From assembly GCA_964019425.1 (NCBI GenBank), contig OZ025797.1:1214277-1278276 (forward strand): a stretch of 64,000 nucleotides of DNA. Reading direction: 5' to 3'. The notes below the pieces were generated by a model. That model was given only the letters and a program-made list of their open reading frames with translations. It was not told where the DNA came from and ran no database searches. This stretch comes from Flectonema sp. DT1601 (Eukaryota > Euglenozoa > Diplonemea > Diplonemida > Diplonemidae). The position numbers and the translations under genes are program-made. Shown one piece after another: positions 41,731-52,409 of this stretch. Positions within the stretch are counted from its first letter, which is position 1. Every line of letters starts with the position of its first letter.

Positions 41731-43479
41731 AATTGCCAATTTCAACTTCTAGCTCTTACAGTCTTTGGCCAATTAAATAAATAAAAATTAAAAAAACAAA
41801 ACATACGATTATGAGATCTCGACTAATTCGAGACTGGTCATTCGAACTCTCTTTATTCATCAAAGTCGCTTATTTTATCTTCGCGTGCGTGCTTTTGAAA
41901 ATTGTTGTTATAATTCTCTCTTGCACAACATGTTGTATCCACATCACAAGGGTGATCACTGCTCCTCTTATAAAATAATAAAAAATGCTATCTTTTAGTT
42001 TTTTTCACCACTCTCATCCTTTTTTTTTATTTTTTTTTTTAAAAATCCCCTCTAACTTTATTTACAGTACATCAAGGTTACCCTCGGTAGCAGTAACGTC
42101 TTTGTGAGCTGTTCTGTGTTCGAAAAAAAAAAAAAAAAACCCTTCATTTTTTTTTTTTTTTTTTTTTGTTGTTTCCTACTCAGCGGACTGGATTAAAAAA
42201 AAACCTTAATCAGCTATTATGCAATATGTTGGTAGTCTTTGCTTTTTCTGTAAGGTTGGTTCTTAGGTACTTTGTACCTTGAAAATTATCTCGCAATTTG
42301 AAGGCTCCGTTCTTTTTTTTTTTTTTTACTTTTGCTGATGACCGTGCTTGTCAGTGAGAGAAAAAAAGGAAGTGGATAAGTAGAAACAAAAAAACAAAAA
42401 AAAAAAAATAAGGGAAAAATGAAAAATTTTGTGTGGAATGAATGTAGCAGCCATTTTTTGGACTCGTGGGAAGAAGGAATGAGAAAGATAAATAACTACA
42501 CCAAGGGAAAAAAAAAAAAAAAAAAAAAAAAGAAGCGCAATAACCCCTTTTCTTCCTGAAATGGAAAAAACTGTGCCCGCGTGAGCGACTTCCAGGGAAT
42601 GTTATCGAAGGCCGCTGGTGGAGAGAAGCAGTTGCCTCTTAGCGTTGTCAATAGTTGCGGTATTTTCTTTTGTGAAACGTTTTCTTTTTTTTTCCCTAAT
42701 TTTTATAGTTCTCCAATTCCACCTCACCGCTTTGTCCTCAGCCTCTCATGTCTTCTTTTTTTGTTTTCTTCCCCTTTCCTGTGGAGACAGGAACCCACAC
42801 GTTCCGACAAGTTGTCATTAAGACTTCCTATAGTTTCCTGTTTGGTGGAAATAGTTGAACCTCGAGAGTAATCTCTAGGGGCAACATGTTTCTCTCTTTG
42901 TGTTTCTTCTTTTTATATTTTTTCCTTGTCCCTTGTTGTTCTATTGCCTTTTGTGTGCAAGAAGGGGGAAAAGAGTACTCTCTCGAAGCACCTTCCAGAA
43001 TGGTGTTTGTCAGTAATATTGTAACCCAGACAGGCTTGGAGTGACAAGAGAAACATTCATACATCCCTATTATAAGTGAAGTTGGATTGAGTCTTGACAC
43101 TCTGACAGGTAAGTAATCTACGGAATTAATTGGGAACATAATAAATAATTTTTCTTTTTTGTCACTTACAGCACTGTTCATGTTTGTGTTTCAAAAAAAA
43201 GAAAAAGAAAAAAGACTATTGAGCGCATTTTACCGTTTGTCGTTTACAACGTTCTTACGGAGAACAACACCCATGTTGCCTCAGCTAACGTTCCTTTTTT
43301 TTCTTTTCTTTGTCTTTTCCCTTCACACGTATTATTTATGTTGGCCTGTTCAGTTAGTAATTACCGTCACGTTCTATAGGAAATATATTACTCTGAGACA
43401 TGTGAAAAAAAGTTTTTATTTTATTGTATAGTCATCATTCGGTGTTTTCATTCCTTTTTCTTTTAATAAAACTAAACAG
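39743..43479. other. 3.7-kb spacer rich in homopolymer runs
   Basis: No gene supported. T-runs and A-runs of 15-30 bases are frequent (for example 40081-40098, 40575-40597, 41699-41728, 42124-42139, 42510-42531). Around 43110-43170 a GTAAGT … TTACAG pair looks like a short intron, possibly in the 5' part of the next gene, but flanking coding sequence is not convincing. A ~45-bp repeat at 40623-40671 resembles 843-888. Confidence 0.5.
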
Positions 43480-43493
43480 ACGATGAATTCTTT

Positions 43494-44150
43494 ATGAAAA
43501 TATCAAGTTATATCCTATTGCAGTATCACTGCTCGTTGAGGTTGATCTGTATTGGAGGTGTCATTGGAAGTGGTGTTCGTTTTAGTAGAAAAGCATCTGA
43601 TGGCTTCTATCACATTCACAACCCCAGTAATGGAGCTATTTGGTTATTATCTATAACAATGGCTGTCTTGGTTTTGAGTTTCATTGTGGTTCCTGTAAGG
43701 CTTCATTTCAGACCAGAACCACCTATTGATGAAAGAGTAAAAAGACTTATTAAAAATAAAACACAACGGGCACTTGATATTATTGCGATTCCGTTTTTCT
43801 TGTTCGGACTGATTGCTGGTGTGCTGTCAACGAATGACATTGGATGGGCTGTTTCCGATGCGGTTTCTTGTCTTAGCCTTGGTTTTCTTATATGGTGTGT
43901 GTGGTCATTTGTAGAAAGTATGGAAACATGTATGTCGCAGGGTGTTAATAAAAATGATAAAAATGCTAAAGTTGCAATCTCTGTTGAAACTCGATCAAAT
44001 CACAGAATTGTTTCTCGTCTTCATGAGAATGAAACTCCCGCAGAGCGCATTCTCCATCAAAAACAATCTCAAACTCAACGACCTCGAACGTCACTGCGGC
44101 CAAGACAAGTTCGCAACCCACTCGAATTCAATTCAGTCTGCGCTAGATAG
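43494..44150 (+). CDS. Small membrane protein of unknown family
   Basis: 218 residues. Three hydrophobic segments (about residues 14-28, 49-67 and 97-115), then a fourth weaker one (~119-142), then a basic hydrophilic tail. No domain recognised. An acceptor-like AAACAG ends at 43479, 14 nt before the ATG; a short upstream ORF starts at 43483. The true start could lie in an upstream exon. Confidence 0.65.
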   Translation: MKISSYILLQYHCSLRLICIGGVIGSGVRFSRKASDGFYHIHNPSNGAIWLLSITMAVLVLSFIVVPVRLHFRPEPPIDERVKRLIKNKTQRALDIIAIPFFLFGLIAGVLSTNDIGWAVSDAVSCLSLGFLIWCVWSFVESMETCMSQGVNKNDKNAKVAISVETRSNHRIVSRLHENETPAERILHQKQSQTQRPRTSLRPRQVRNPLEFNSVCAR

Positions 44151-44490
44151 CCATCCAGAGATACAGAGACACAGAGATACAGACTTATTCAATGTATTAG
44201 TTATTGTACATTGAACTGCGTGACTTCTGCCACGTCATCTCACACAAGATGATATCCACCTCTGTTTACTATCCCACAGTTGATCACTGTATCTATACAG
44301 GTCTTTTATTATTTGGTTTGTTTTTAGCAAGAGTTTCAGTTCGTCTTTTTTTGTTGCCGTCAACAGTCTTTACCACTTCTGATTATTAACATATCACTTT
44401 ATAGGATTGTGAACCATAATATGGAAGTAAGAAAAACAAAGAAACGATGGCTAGGATGGTGAGAGTAATTATTGTTATTTCTTTAATCAG
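44151..44490. other. Short spacer
   Basis: No gene supported. It ends in a TTTCTTTAATCAG acceptor-like site at 44490. Confidence 0.5.
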
Positions 44491-44500
44491 TTTTATATAA

Positions 44501-45967
44501 ATGATGAATATCGATGATATGGTGAGACAGGCAAAGACCGATGCCGAAAACGTTCTCAGAAGTGAATTAGGAGCTGCTCGCTACCAGGTGATGCTGGACT
44601 GCGCAAAACGTGACACTGACACTGCGAGGAATGATGTCGTTCAACTTAGTGAAAGCGTGGCAAGATGTAGAGAACTAACTAGGAGAAGGACACTGGACCA
44701 TGCTAAAAATATTGAAGAAAGCGGGAAACTGATGGCTGCAAAACACGCTTATGAAAGTCAATTAGAACGAGCACAGAAGACCAAAACAACTCTAGCAGCT
44801 GAGGTACACACAACTCAGATTGAATCAACTCGTCACAATTCTTTATTAGAACGCTATTCATTAGAACTTAAAGAGAGTACTGCAGCTGAGATAACAGCGA
44901 AACAAGAACTTCTCTCGTCTGAAACCAAACTCTCTGATGTTCTATCTCGGCTACGAACAGCTCACACAGCCTTGGATGTCGCAGAAACGAATAACCACCA
45001 ACTCATAAGTGACATTGCGGCACTGGCTGAAGCCGCAGGTTCATCAAAGGCAACAATCCACAATTCTATAAAGTTACTCGATGACTCAAAGCAACAAGAT
45101 GATCAAAGTAATATAACTCATGCTGAAAGTCAGCAAGCTGTGGTCATCTGCTCAACTAAACTTCAAACACAAGAAGGTGTACTTGCGAGTTCTGAAACCC
45201 GACTTGCGGAACTAATCGCAGAGTTGAGAGCACAAGAACATGAAGTAGCGAGACAACGAGATTTAACAAATAAAGCGGCAATCGAATTAAGTGAATCTCA
45301 GAATAGTGAAAGAGTTGCGTCACAAGTTTCACTTGATTGTCATCGACGGGTTCACATCGCTGAAGATACTTTAGCAAAGGCTAATTTAGATTTTGATCAC
45401 ATTATGTCCAGAGAGAAGGATCTCGCTCTTAAAGCAGAGCCTTCAAAGATTCAATTACAGAATTGTTCTGATTCGTACAACACTTTATGTTCTGAGCTTG
45501 AGTCAGTAAAATCTGAGGCAACCGTCTTGCAGGAAAGCGCAAAGCAATTATCTGATTTCGTTCTGGGAATGCAAACAAAACTATCAGCCCAGCAACACGT
45601 CAGCGATGAGATCTTATCCGCATTGCGAATGTCAGAAATGAATCTCACATCCACATCGGATAATATTGAAATTAAAAAATCTGAATTTGAAAATGTCATT
45701 GCTTCCCTTTCTGTCTTAACTGCTGCAGAGCAATCCACAGCAGTAGAACTGGAGGCTGTCAAGGCGGAGACGCAAAATGCTTCTCAGATGCTTCTGCAGG
45801 CTGAGAACTCACTCAGGTCGAAGTCTGCTGCTGAGAGAGCTCTTTCGGAGGCAGCAATAAAGGCTCTTCATGATGCGGAATTGCAACCATCAGTGCTGCC
45901 GATCCCAACTTATGTAGTGCGTCCTCCTCCGGTAACAATAACATCGCCAACGAGACTGTTCTCTTGA
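44501..45967 (+). CDS. Long coiled-coil protein of unknown function
   Basis: 488 residues, one exon. Nearly the whole chain (about 10-465) is helical, rich in Ala, Glu, Gln, Ser and Leu, with heptad-like spacing and almost no Pro or Gly. A short Pro-rich end follows (PSVLPIPTYVVRPPPVTI). It looks like a structural or cytoskeletal rod; no family could be named. The first ATG follows an acceptor-like TTTAATCAG by 10 nt. Confidence 0.85.
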   Translation: MMNIDDMVRQAKTDAENVLRSELGAARYQVMLDCAKRDTDTARNDVVQLSESVARCRELTRRRTLDHAKNIEESGKLMAAKHAYESQLERAQKTKTTLAAEVHTTQIESTRHNSLLERYSLELKESTAAEITAKQELLSSETKLSDVLSRLRTAHTALDVAETNNHQLISDIAALAEAAGSSKATIHNSIKLLDDSKQQDDQSNITHAESQQAVVICSTKLQTQEGVLASSETRLAELIAELRAQEHEVARQRDLTNKAAIELSESQNSERVASQVSLDCHRRVHIAEDTLAKANLDFDHIMSREKDLALKAEPSKIQLQNCSDSYNTLCSELESVKSEATVLQESAKQLSDFVLGMQTKLSAQQHVSDEILSALRMSEMNLTSTSDNIEIKKSEFENVIASLSVLTAAEQSTAVELEAVKAETQNASQMLLQAENSLRSKSAAERALSEAAIKALHDAELQPSVLPIPTYVVRPPPVTITSPTRLFS

Positions 45968-46334
45968 GTTGGTATTCCTCCTTACGAGATGATCGTATCT
46001 TTTATTTACTTTACAAAAAAAAACAAAAAAACAAAAAAAAAAAAAAAAACTTGTTCCTGTACCTCTCTCACACGTTGTTGAGTCTAAAATATTCTTTTTT
46101 ATTGTACTCTTGTATTCTTAGCAAACCATTGGATTATTCTTGTTTCAAGATTTCTTTTCCTTTTTTCTTCCCTCCATTTGATCAGATACCATCCTCCTTA
46201 CAGTGATTCGGGTCATCAAAATGGGGTTTCAGATGTGTGAGTTGCTGTTACTTAGTTAAGAGAAGTTGTGGTTATTATCCTTGTTTTATTTTATCCTCTC
46301 CCACAGTTTCCCTTTTCCTTATTTCACTAACAAG
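45968..46334. other. Spacer before the acyl carrier protein gene
   Basis: T-rich with an A-run near 46030. It ends in the candidate acceptor TCCTCTCCCACAG at 46306. No gene seen. Confidence 0.5.
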
Positions 46335-46816
46335 ATGATGCGCAGATTCGTTTCAAGAGTTCCAACTAAGAAGTTTGTGAGGTATGACATTGATCCCTTT
46401 TAATAATGTTTTTAGATTTTTTTGTTTTTTCTGTTTAAAAACAACAACAACAACAACACAATACACTAACTAACTAACAATAAGATCATACTTCCTTGAC
46501 CGTGATGACACCGAAAGACGTGTCATCGACTGCGTAAAGAATTTCCAAAAAGTTCCTGCGGACAAGGTCACACCAGCAGCTCACTTTCTTAACGACTTGG
46601 GACTTGATAGTTTAGATCAGGTTGAAGTAGTTATGTCTTTTGAACAAGAATTCTTAATCGATGTACCTGACAGTGAGGTATGCTCTCAGATTTACTTTAT
46701 CGGATTTATTTTTTTTTAAAAAAGTGTAATTTAAAAAAAAAAAAAAACAGGCTGAGAAGATCTTGAGTGTAAACGACGCTGTTGAGTACCTTGCGAACCA
46801 CCCACAGGCAAAGTAG
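46335..46816 (+). CDS. NDUFAB1: Mitochondrial acyl carrier protein
   Basis: Three exons: 46335-46381, 46485-46677 and 46751-46816, giving 101 residues. Introns are 103 and 73 bp. The N-terminus MMRRFVSRVPTKKFVRS is Arg/Lys-rich without acidic residues, as in a mitochondrial presequence. The ACP fold follows, with the 4'-phosphopantetheine attachment Ser in LNDLGLDSLDQVEVVM and the helix-3 motif FEQEFLIDVPDSEAEKI. The protein carries acyl chains in mitochondrial type II fatty acid synthesis and is a subunit or LYR-protein partner in complex I and Fe-S assembly. The exon joins are supported by exact ACP homology. Confidence 0.96.
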
Positions 46817-47713
46817 TTTTTTTTGTTTTTATTTTTTTAAGTGTCGATTCTTACTTTTTTCCCTTTATTTCAAGGTTTTCAATACCGTATCATAGTTTTT
46901 TCTTCTTTTCGTTATTTTAGGCAGTCTAGGCTGTTTGTCAGTGTTTTTTTTTCCTTCTTTTTTTTTTCTGTTTGTTTTTTTTATTGTTGCCCTCTTTTTG
47001 TTATTTCGTTATCTGTAGTTTCTTTTTTTTCTCGTTCCCCTTCTTTTTTTTTTTTTTTTTTTTTTGTTGTCTCCCCTTTGAGAGTTTTTTGGTTAAAAAA
47101 AAAAAAGAGAGACGACAACAGCAAAAAAAAAAAAAAAAGGTTAGAGCAGGTAATCTTTCTGGCTCTCACAGTCTGACTGACCTGGATTATGGTTTTTTCG
47201 AAGCACACTGGAAGGAAAAAAAAAAAAAAAAAAAAAAAATCGTAGCAGCAATTCTCATTGAAGAAAGAGAGAAAAAAAAGTTTCTTTTTGGGAAGGCTTC
47301 TTCTGCAAGCATGAGAAGCACCAACTTACTTAACGTTACATTGTTTTAAAGTGAACTTTTGGTAAATAGGTCTGTAGAATTACTTTATTTCGCTTTTGTG
47401 TACAAAAAAAAAAGGGGGGAAGGGGGAAAATAAAAAAAACTGGAAAAAAAAAAAAAAAAAAAAAAAAAGGGAATGGCTAGGGGAGAGGAACACAAAATAA
47501 CAACAAGATAATGCATTTAAAAAAAAAAAAAAAAAAAAAAATGCAGTGTGGCAGGAGCCCTGTTGGATTCCATTTGTTGTGAGAGTTCAAGAATTAGTAT
47601 TTCACAACCTTTTTTTTTTTTTTGAAAACAGAATGAATAAATAAAACGTGTTGAGGTAACGGTTAACGTGTTGAAGTTACGGTTATTTTATTTTATTTTA
47701 TTTTATTTTATAG
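46817..47713. other. Spacer with many long A and T runs
   Basis: No gene supported. Homopolymers of 15-28 bases alternate (about 47049-47065, 47219-47240, 47448-47468, 47519-47541). A direct repeat of aacgtgttga(a/g)gtaacggtta lies near 47646-47685, followed by (TTTTA)n and the acceptor-like TTTTATAG at 47713. Confidence 0.55.
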
Positions 47714-47742
47714 TAACTCAGGAGAGGAGTAGACCAAGTCAT

Positions 47743-49029
47743 ATGGTGCGGCCAGTTGTAGGCGCTTCTAAGAGTCGATTTGCGAGTCCACCGAACATAG
47801 GATCCCCAAAGAGTGCGTACCCAAGAAGTAGAAGACCTAATGATACTAATGTCAAATCAAAACAAATTAAGTCTCCGCCAACTGCACAGGGAGGATACAG
47901 AGAGGGTAGGGGAAGATCAAGAAGCAGAAGTTTCAGTAGAGGCAGACGTAGTCCAGTTCCAGTAGGAAGTGGAAAGTCACCACAAGTAGCTCGCAATAGC
48001 GGACGATCATCTCCACTTGACTTAGATGGAGATTCAAGAAACTCTCAAAGAAGAAATCGTTCTAATAATCGATATCAATCAGTTCCTTCTGTTGGTCACA
48101 GTACTAGAAGAGGAAGCTATTCCCCGAGAGGAAGGTCTCATAGAAGTAGTAAGTCACCAGCTGCATCACCTCAAGGATCTTATAAAGGTCAACCATCACA
48201 GCCATCTTATTATCTTCATACTCCTGCTCCTCTTGGATATGTAAGACAAGGTGAACCTGTTGATGCTGCTGTCTGGGAGAAACCAACTTACACGAATATC
48301 AGCAGAACACCTCCAATGGAAGAAGAGTCTTCACACTACAAGTCAATATCACCAGTCAGATCAATGAGAGGGAATATGATTGTTGAAAGAGTCACTGCTC
48401 CTGTAGCTGATGAGACAGAGTTGTGGGATTTAACAACTCAGGTCGCCAGATTAAAATCTTCACTTAATGATATGAAGAAGAATGATGAAGTCAGAGCTTT
48501 ACGAAATGAGATCAAACAACTGAAGATGGGAATGGGAATGCCTCCGCCTACTCAAATAATTCACCAGCCTCCACCTCCTCAGCAGGTTCCACAAGTTATT
48601 GTACAGCAGCAATCTCATATGCCTCCACCACCACATCCTGTTCATCAGCAGCAACAACAACAACAACAGCAACAGCAACAACAACAACAGCAGCAACAGC
48701 AACAGCACCTACAGCAACAACAACACCAACTACAACAACTACAGCAACAACAACATCAGCTTCAACAACAACAACTTCAACAACAACAACAACAACAACA
48801 CCAACAACATACACATCATCAAATCGGTATTCCACATCAGCCTTCTCAGTCTCAGCCATTATTCGTGCCAAGTGGCTCAGTGCTTAGGGCACTTTCTCAT
48901 ACTCGCTCTGTGGGTTCGACTCCCGAAATCGTTGCAGTGGAGACTACACCCATCGGTACTGCTTGGTTTAATCAACTTCCTGCTCCTGCACCACCGTCTC
49001 CTGTTCAGATTACGGTACAGAGATTCTAA
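47743..49029 (+). CDS. Low-complexity RS-rich and polyglutamine protein
   Basis: About 428 residues from the ATG at 47743. The first ~130 residues are Arg/Ser/Pro-rich (SRSRSFSRGRRSP, RGSYSPRGRSHRSSKSP), recalling SR splicing factors or microtubule-binding tails. A short coiled coil follows (~225-270, LWDLTTQVARLKSSLNDMKK). Then comes a Pro-rich stretch and a Gln/His tract (about 48647-48800, ~50 residues, CAA/CAG mixed). No RNA-binding domain is visible. The mixed codons suggest a fairly stable tract. Function unknown. Confidence 0.8.
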   Translation: MVRPVVGASKSRFASPPNIGSPKSAYPRSRRPNDTNVKSKQIKSPPTAQGGYREGRGRSRSRSFSRGRRSPVPVGSGKSPQVARNSGRSSPLDLDGDSRNSQRRNRSNNRYQSVPSVGHSTRRGSYSPRGRSHRSSKSPAASPQGSYKGQPSQPSYYLHTPAPLGYVRQGEPVDAAVWEKPTYTNISRTPPMEEESSHYKSISPVRSMRGNMIVERVTAPVADETELWDLTTQVARLKSSLNDMKKNDEVRALRNEIKQLKMGMGMPPPTQIIHQPPPPQQVPQVIVQQQSHMPPPPHPVHQQQQQQQQQQQQQQQQQQQQHLQQQQHQLQQLQQQQHQLQQQQLQQQQQQQHQQHTHHQIGIPHQPSQSQPLFVPSGSVLRALSHTRSVGSTPEIVAVETTPIGTAWFNQLPAPAPPSPVQITVQRF

Positions 49030-49643
49030 GATATCGACTGAAGTGAAGAAGGTTTCCACATCAACAACAGTTGTACTTAAGGAGTGAGAACTTCTTAAGT
49101 AGGAGTTCAGCTCCAGATTTTGAGGGTCGTCGGTATTCAGCTGTTAGCGCTGCATGATAGATAGCCACCGTAGTGGCGCCTTTGTAACATTAACTGTAGC
49201 GGTAATATTAACTACTAGACTTATGTAGTCCAGATTGTTTTATTGTTCCCCTCTCTCACTTTTTGTATTATTCCCTTATTGTAAAAACTAAAAAAAAAAA
49301 AAAAAAAAAAGAACATATTAGTCCCCCCTGCCTTCCATTGCTTGTAGGGGTTACTATTTTATTTCCTTCCCTTATGGCTCAATGTTTGTTGTTGCTGTTG
49401 GGCTGTTTGTTGTGTTGTAATAAATTTGTTATTCATCCACATCTTTGTGTAAACTTCCTTTTTAGAAGTAAAATTGTATCGTTCTCTCGATTGCTCTGTT
49501 TTAGTTAAACACTTTTTCCACCTCTTCAGATGTTGATATCTATTCCTAACTGATGATGCTGTCTTATCGTTGGTCTTTTATTATAAACTAAACACAATAA
49601 ACATATCTACTCGCATTCGATGGTAACAACAAATTAAAATAAT
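49030..49643. other. Spacer before the second piggyBac element
   Basis: No gene supported. It contains an A-run near 49290 and AATAAA-like motifs near 49420 and 49597 that may end the upstream transcript. Confidence 0.5.
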
Positions 49644-51073
49644 TTAACCCTTACACCACCGTAAGAACCCCCCAAAACAACAGGTACAAAATTTTACTGT
49701 TTTTCAAAAAGAGAAAAGGTACCCCCCCAGAAAACCTATGTACCAAACCGGACACAACTACTCCTACGGGTCAACAGCACCTGTCACCCACACACCTAAC
49801 AGTGCGTACCTTGGCGCGTTGTTGCACATTCAGCAGAACTAATAAAGTCGGCAGTGTCGCAATAACGTACTCAACGGTTTCCATTCATAGCAGCTGCATG
49901 TTATTCCCTTCCCGTATTTTGAAAGGGATGATGTTTCTGCGCAACATCATGTCAGAGGGAGCCCAAGTAAAGAGAATGCCAAATCACGGCCGATATTAAA
50001 TCGAAAAATCAGATTTTTTCCCTGTTTTTTGAGCTTGTAAAAGCCCTCTGTGGTCGCGGAAAATACACAAACAACCCGCATCATGGCACAGCAGGTTCAG
50101 ACACACAGGAGGATTACCGCATCGGGGTTGATAAGCTCGAAAAATATAAATAACATCGATCCCAGATCATGGAACTTCATTTGTTACAGTGCAGCTACTC
50201 AGATCAGACCGTGTTGGGCTGGATCTATAAACTTCCACCTCTTTACCCCACCAGTCTGGCATACTGGATTTTTGGGAAGTTGGCGGTTTAGGAACATCAC
50301 AAGGATTTTTGTAGTTTTGGAGGATGTGATACCTTTTGAAACATGGGTAAGCACAAAGCGCTTGGTTGCATCGCTCACAGTAATCCAGTGTTTGTGCGCG
50401 CTTTGCGCGAACTGCGCACTGACGAGCCTTTTCCATCTTTCCGGGGTAGTTTCCCAAAGCTGGCTTGAGGCGATCAGGGATTGATACTGGGGGTCAACAG
50501 CATGTCATTCGAACCCCAGTAATCCCCAGGTTAGATTTTATTGGGAAGTGCGTCAGTAATGTTGTGCCAACAAAGGCCCTTCGCTCCTGCGTACTGGTTT
50601 TAAATTTTCTTCCCTCTGTGAGGCATAGGCCTCAGAGTTTTTCTTCATCAGCTGGAAAACTGACTATCCGAAGAAAAACTCAAAAACCTGCAGCTCCGAC
50701 TTGCGTGCAACTCTAATCTTTAACGTTGCTTGGAAACGCGTTTTTATTCTTGGTAACACTTGTTACTTCCCCTCCATTTGGGGTCAGATACTTCGTCAAG
50801 TGACGAATCGGAGCACACCGACGATGGTTTTACTGTTGCATCCTCATCAGAACTGTGGACCGACATGTTTCCCAAGTTGATTTTGGCCAACTTTAGCAAA
50901 TGAAGAATTTACCATTTAATAAAAACTATTGCGGCGCAACACGTAAGGAACATAAAAGACATCGCAATAATACCTCTCCCGAGAAATCGTTGTACTCAGA
51001 AATGCAAATTTTCACTTAGCAAAAAACTTCTTTTTCCAGACTGATATATCAGCTCCGGTGGTGTAAGGGTTAA
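49644..51073 (-). mobile_element. piggyBac-superfamily DNA transposon, internally deleted (copy 2)
   Basis: Bounded by TTAA at 49644-49647 and 51070-51073 with the same CCCTTACACCACCG ends as copy 1, but in opposite orientation. On the minus strand the C-terminal transposase zinc domain (50457-50167, QCAVRAKRAQTLDYCERC) is kept and ends in the same TNEVP stop region. Compared with copy 1, a further ~310 bp between GTTGACCCC and CAGTATCAATCCC is missing, which accounts for most of the size difference (1430 against 1758 bp). Not able to move by itself. Confidence 0.92.
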
Positions 51074-51389
51074 TTGAATTTAAACGGAATGAGATTCGTA
51101 ATAAAAGAAAGCTGTCTGTGAGTAAAGATTGGCTAACTTTCAGCAATACGAATTCGGAATTTGGAATCAATTTGGAGTTTGTACGGCAACGTTTTTAAAT
51201 AATATCCTTGTCTAGTCGGACTTTGCTTTTCTTGTCACCCCCTTCAGGAAAAAAACCGATGCAGAGTGTTTACCAATACCTACACTAACATTACCTTTAG
51301 TCAACATGTATTATTGTTTAATATGATAATTAATAATATCGACAGCTGTGTTTTATAAATATCTTAAAACAGTTGCGCCCTTGAAAAAA
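51074..51389. other. Upstream region of the first GIY-YIG gene
   Basis: AT-rich, no gene. The last ~40 bp (TTAAAACAGTT…CGCCCTTGAA) resemble the sequence just before the second GIY-YIG gene (59281-59305), so the shared unit begins near 51345. Confidence 0.5.
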
Positions 51390-52409
51390 ATGAACAAAAA
51401 ACCCGTAACTTCGGCTGAGCCACACTCGGAACCTAAGTACTATGTGAGCGTGTGCACGTATCCCGGTTTTAAGAATTACTTTAAAAATTCAAATTGCTAC
51501 CGTGTTAAATCGACTAAAATAACGGAAACAAATAAGCAAACTGATCTTAGTTTATTAATAACTGCTGCTCCCAATCTGGAGATTGATGAATTTAAATCTT
51601 GCAAGAATAGGCCATCCAAGTCGGAGTATTGGAGTACTATCTGCGAGAACAATAAATGTTTTAAAGTCGAAGAGGGGAAATATGGCGATTTCCTGAAAAG
51701 TCTTGGATGCTTTGAAAGTAATCGTTTAGGTGATCGCTGCCCGAAAGTTGGTGGTCTCAACTTGGTGTACATTTTTGTTGATCCTTTCCGTTTAAACATG
51801 GGGACCTCAGACAATGGTTATCACGAGATAAAAGTTGGTATGAGTGATGCAGGTGACAGGGAAACTGATCTAAAGAAAAGTGTATGCGCAGGGTACATGG
51901 TTGGTAAATACAAATGTGAAAAGTCATGCAAGGCTGTAGAAACAATGATCCATAGTTACTTGATAGCAAAAGGTAGACATGTTGGTGGTGAGTGGTTTAG
52001 GATTTATGACATTGAAAACCTTAAGGAGACTGTTGAATGTTGTGCTACGGGAGGAGTACCTGATGGGATGTTTCCGTCAGAAAAATACGTGAAATGGACA
52101 TCTGTGTTTATTATTAAAAAGAATAATGGGTATGAACTTACCGATAAGTTTTGGGAGGGGAAAGTGGAACATGGACAACAGTGTGAATCTTCCGACTTGC
52201 TAATTAAGAAGTGTCGCAATTTTGGTATCAATGAGGAAACCCGTGAGAAAACAATCTCGAATATAATAGACCCCTCCAAAACGACAGATGGGCCGACAAC
52301 GGGGAGCTTCCAAATAGCATACGGTGTCGAAGCAACCAATGATTCGAATTCCGGAATTGGAGACATAGCAGTCGGCGTGTCTAAAGTAACACTTGAATCC
52401 TCCAAATAG
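51390..52409 (+). CDS. T5orf172-type GIY-YIG nuclease-domain protein, copy 1
   Basis: 339 residues from the ATG at 51390; the frame also has an ATG at 51348, but alignment with copy 2 favours the later start. The N-terminal half is Cys-rich with a shared VCTYPGF, NCYRV/KCFKV and PSKSE.W motifs. The GIY-YIG domain (~125-215) has VYIFVD for the GIY strand, IKVGMS for YIG, Arg in GDRET, VETMIHSYL and GGEWFRIYDI, matching the T5orf172 subfamily seen in phages, large DNA viruses and some eukaryotes. The order and spacing of Tyr, Gly, Arg, His and Glu suggest an active nuclease. The C-terminal ~120 residues are not recognised. No RT is attached, so it is not a Penelope element. Confidence 0.85.
   Translation: MNKKPVTSAEPHSEPKYYVSVCTYPGFKNYFKNSNCYRVKSTKITETNKQTDLSLLITAAPNLEIDEFKSCKNRPSKSEYWSTICENNKCFKVEEGKYGDFLKSLGCFESNRLGDRCPKVGGLNLVYIFVDPFRLNMGTSDNGYHEIKVGMSDAGDRETDLKKSVCAGYMVGKYKCEKSCKAVETMIHSYLIAKGRHVGGEWFRIYDIENLKETVECCATGGVPDGMFPSEKYVKWTSVFIIKKNNGYELTDKFWEGKVEHGQQCESSDLLIKKCRNFGINEETREKTISNIIDPSKTTDGPTTGSFQIAYGVEATNDSNSGIGDIAVGVSKVTLESSK

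Noticed and set aside
42581-42871. ORF starting MSDFQGMLSKAAGGEK
   Set aside because: Only the first ~25 residues look protein-like; the rest is poly-Phe, and no splice partner was found.
46841-47349. Two overlapping ORFs rich in Phe and Lys
   Set aside because: Translations of alternating T and A runs.
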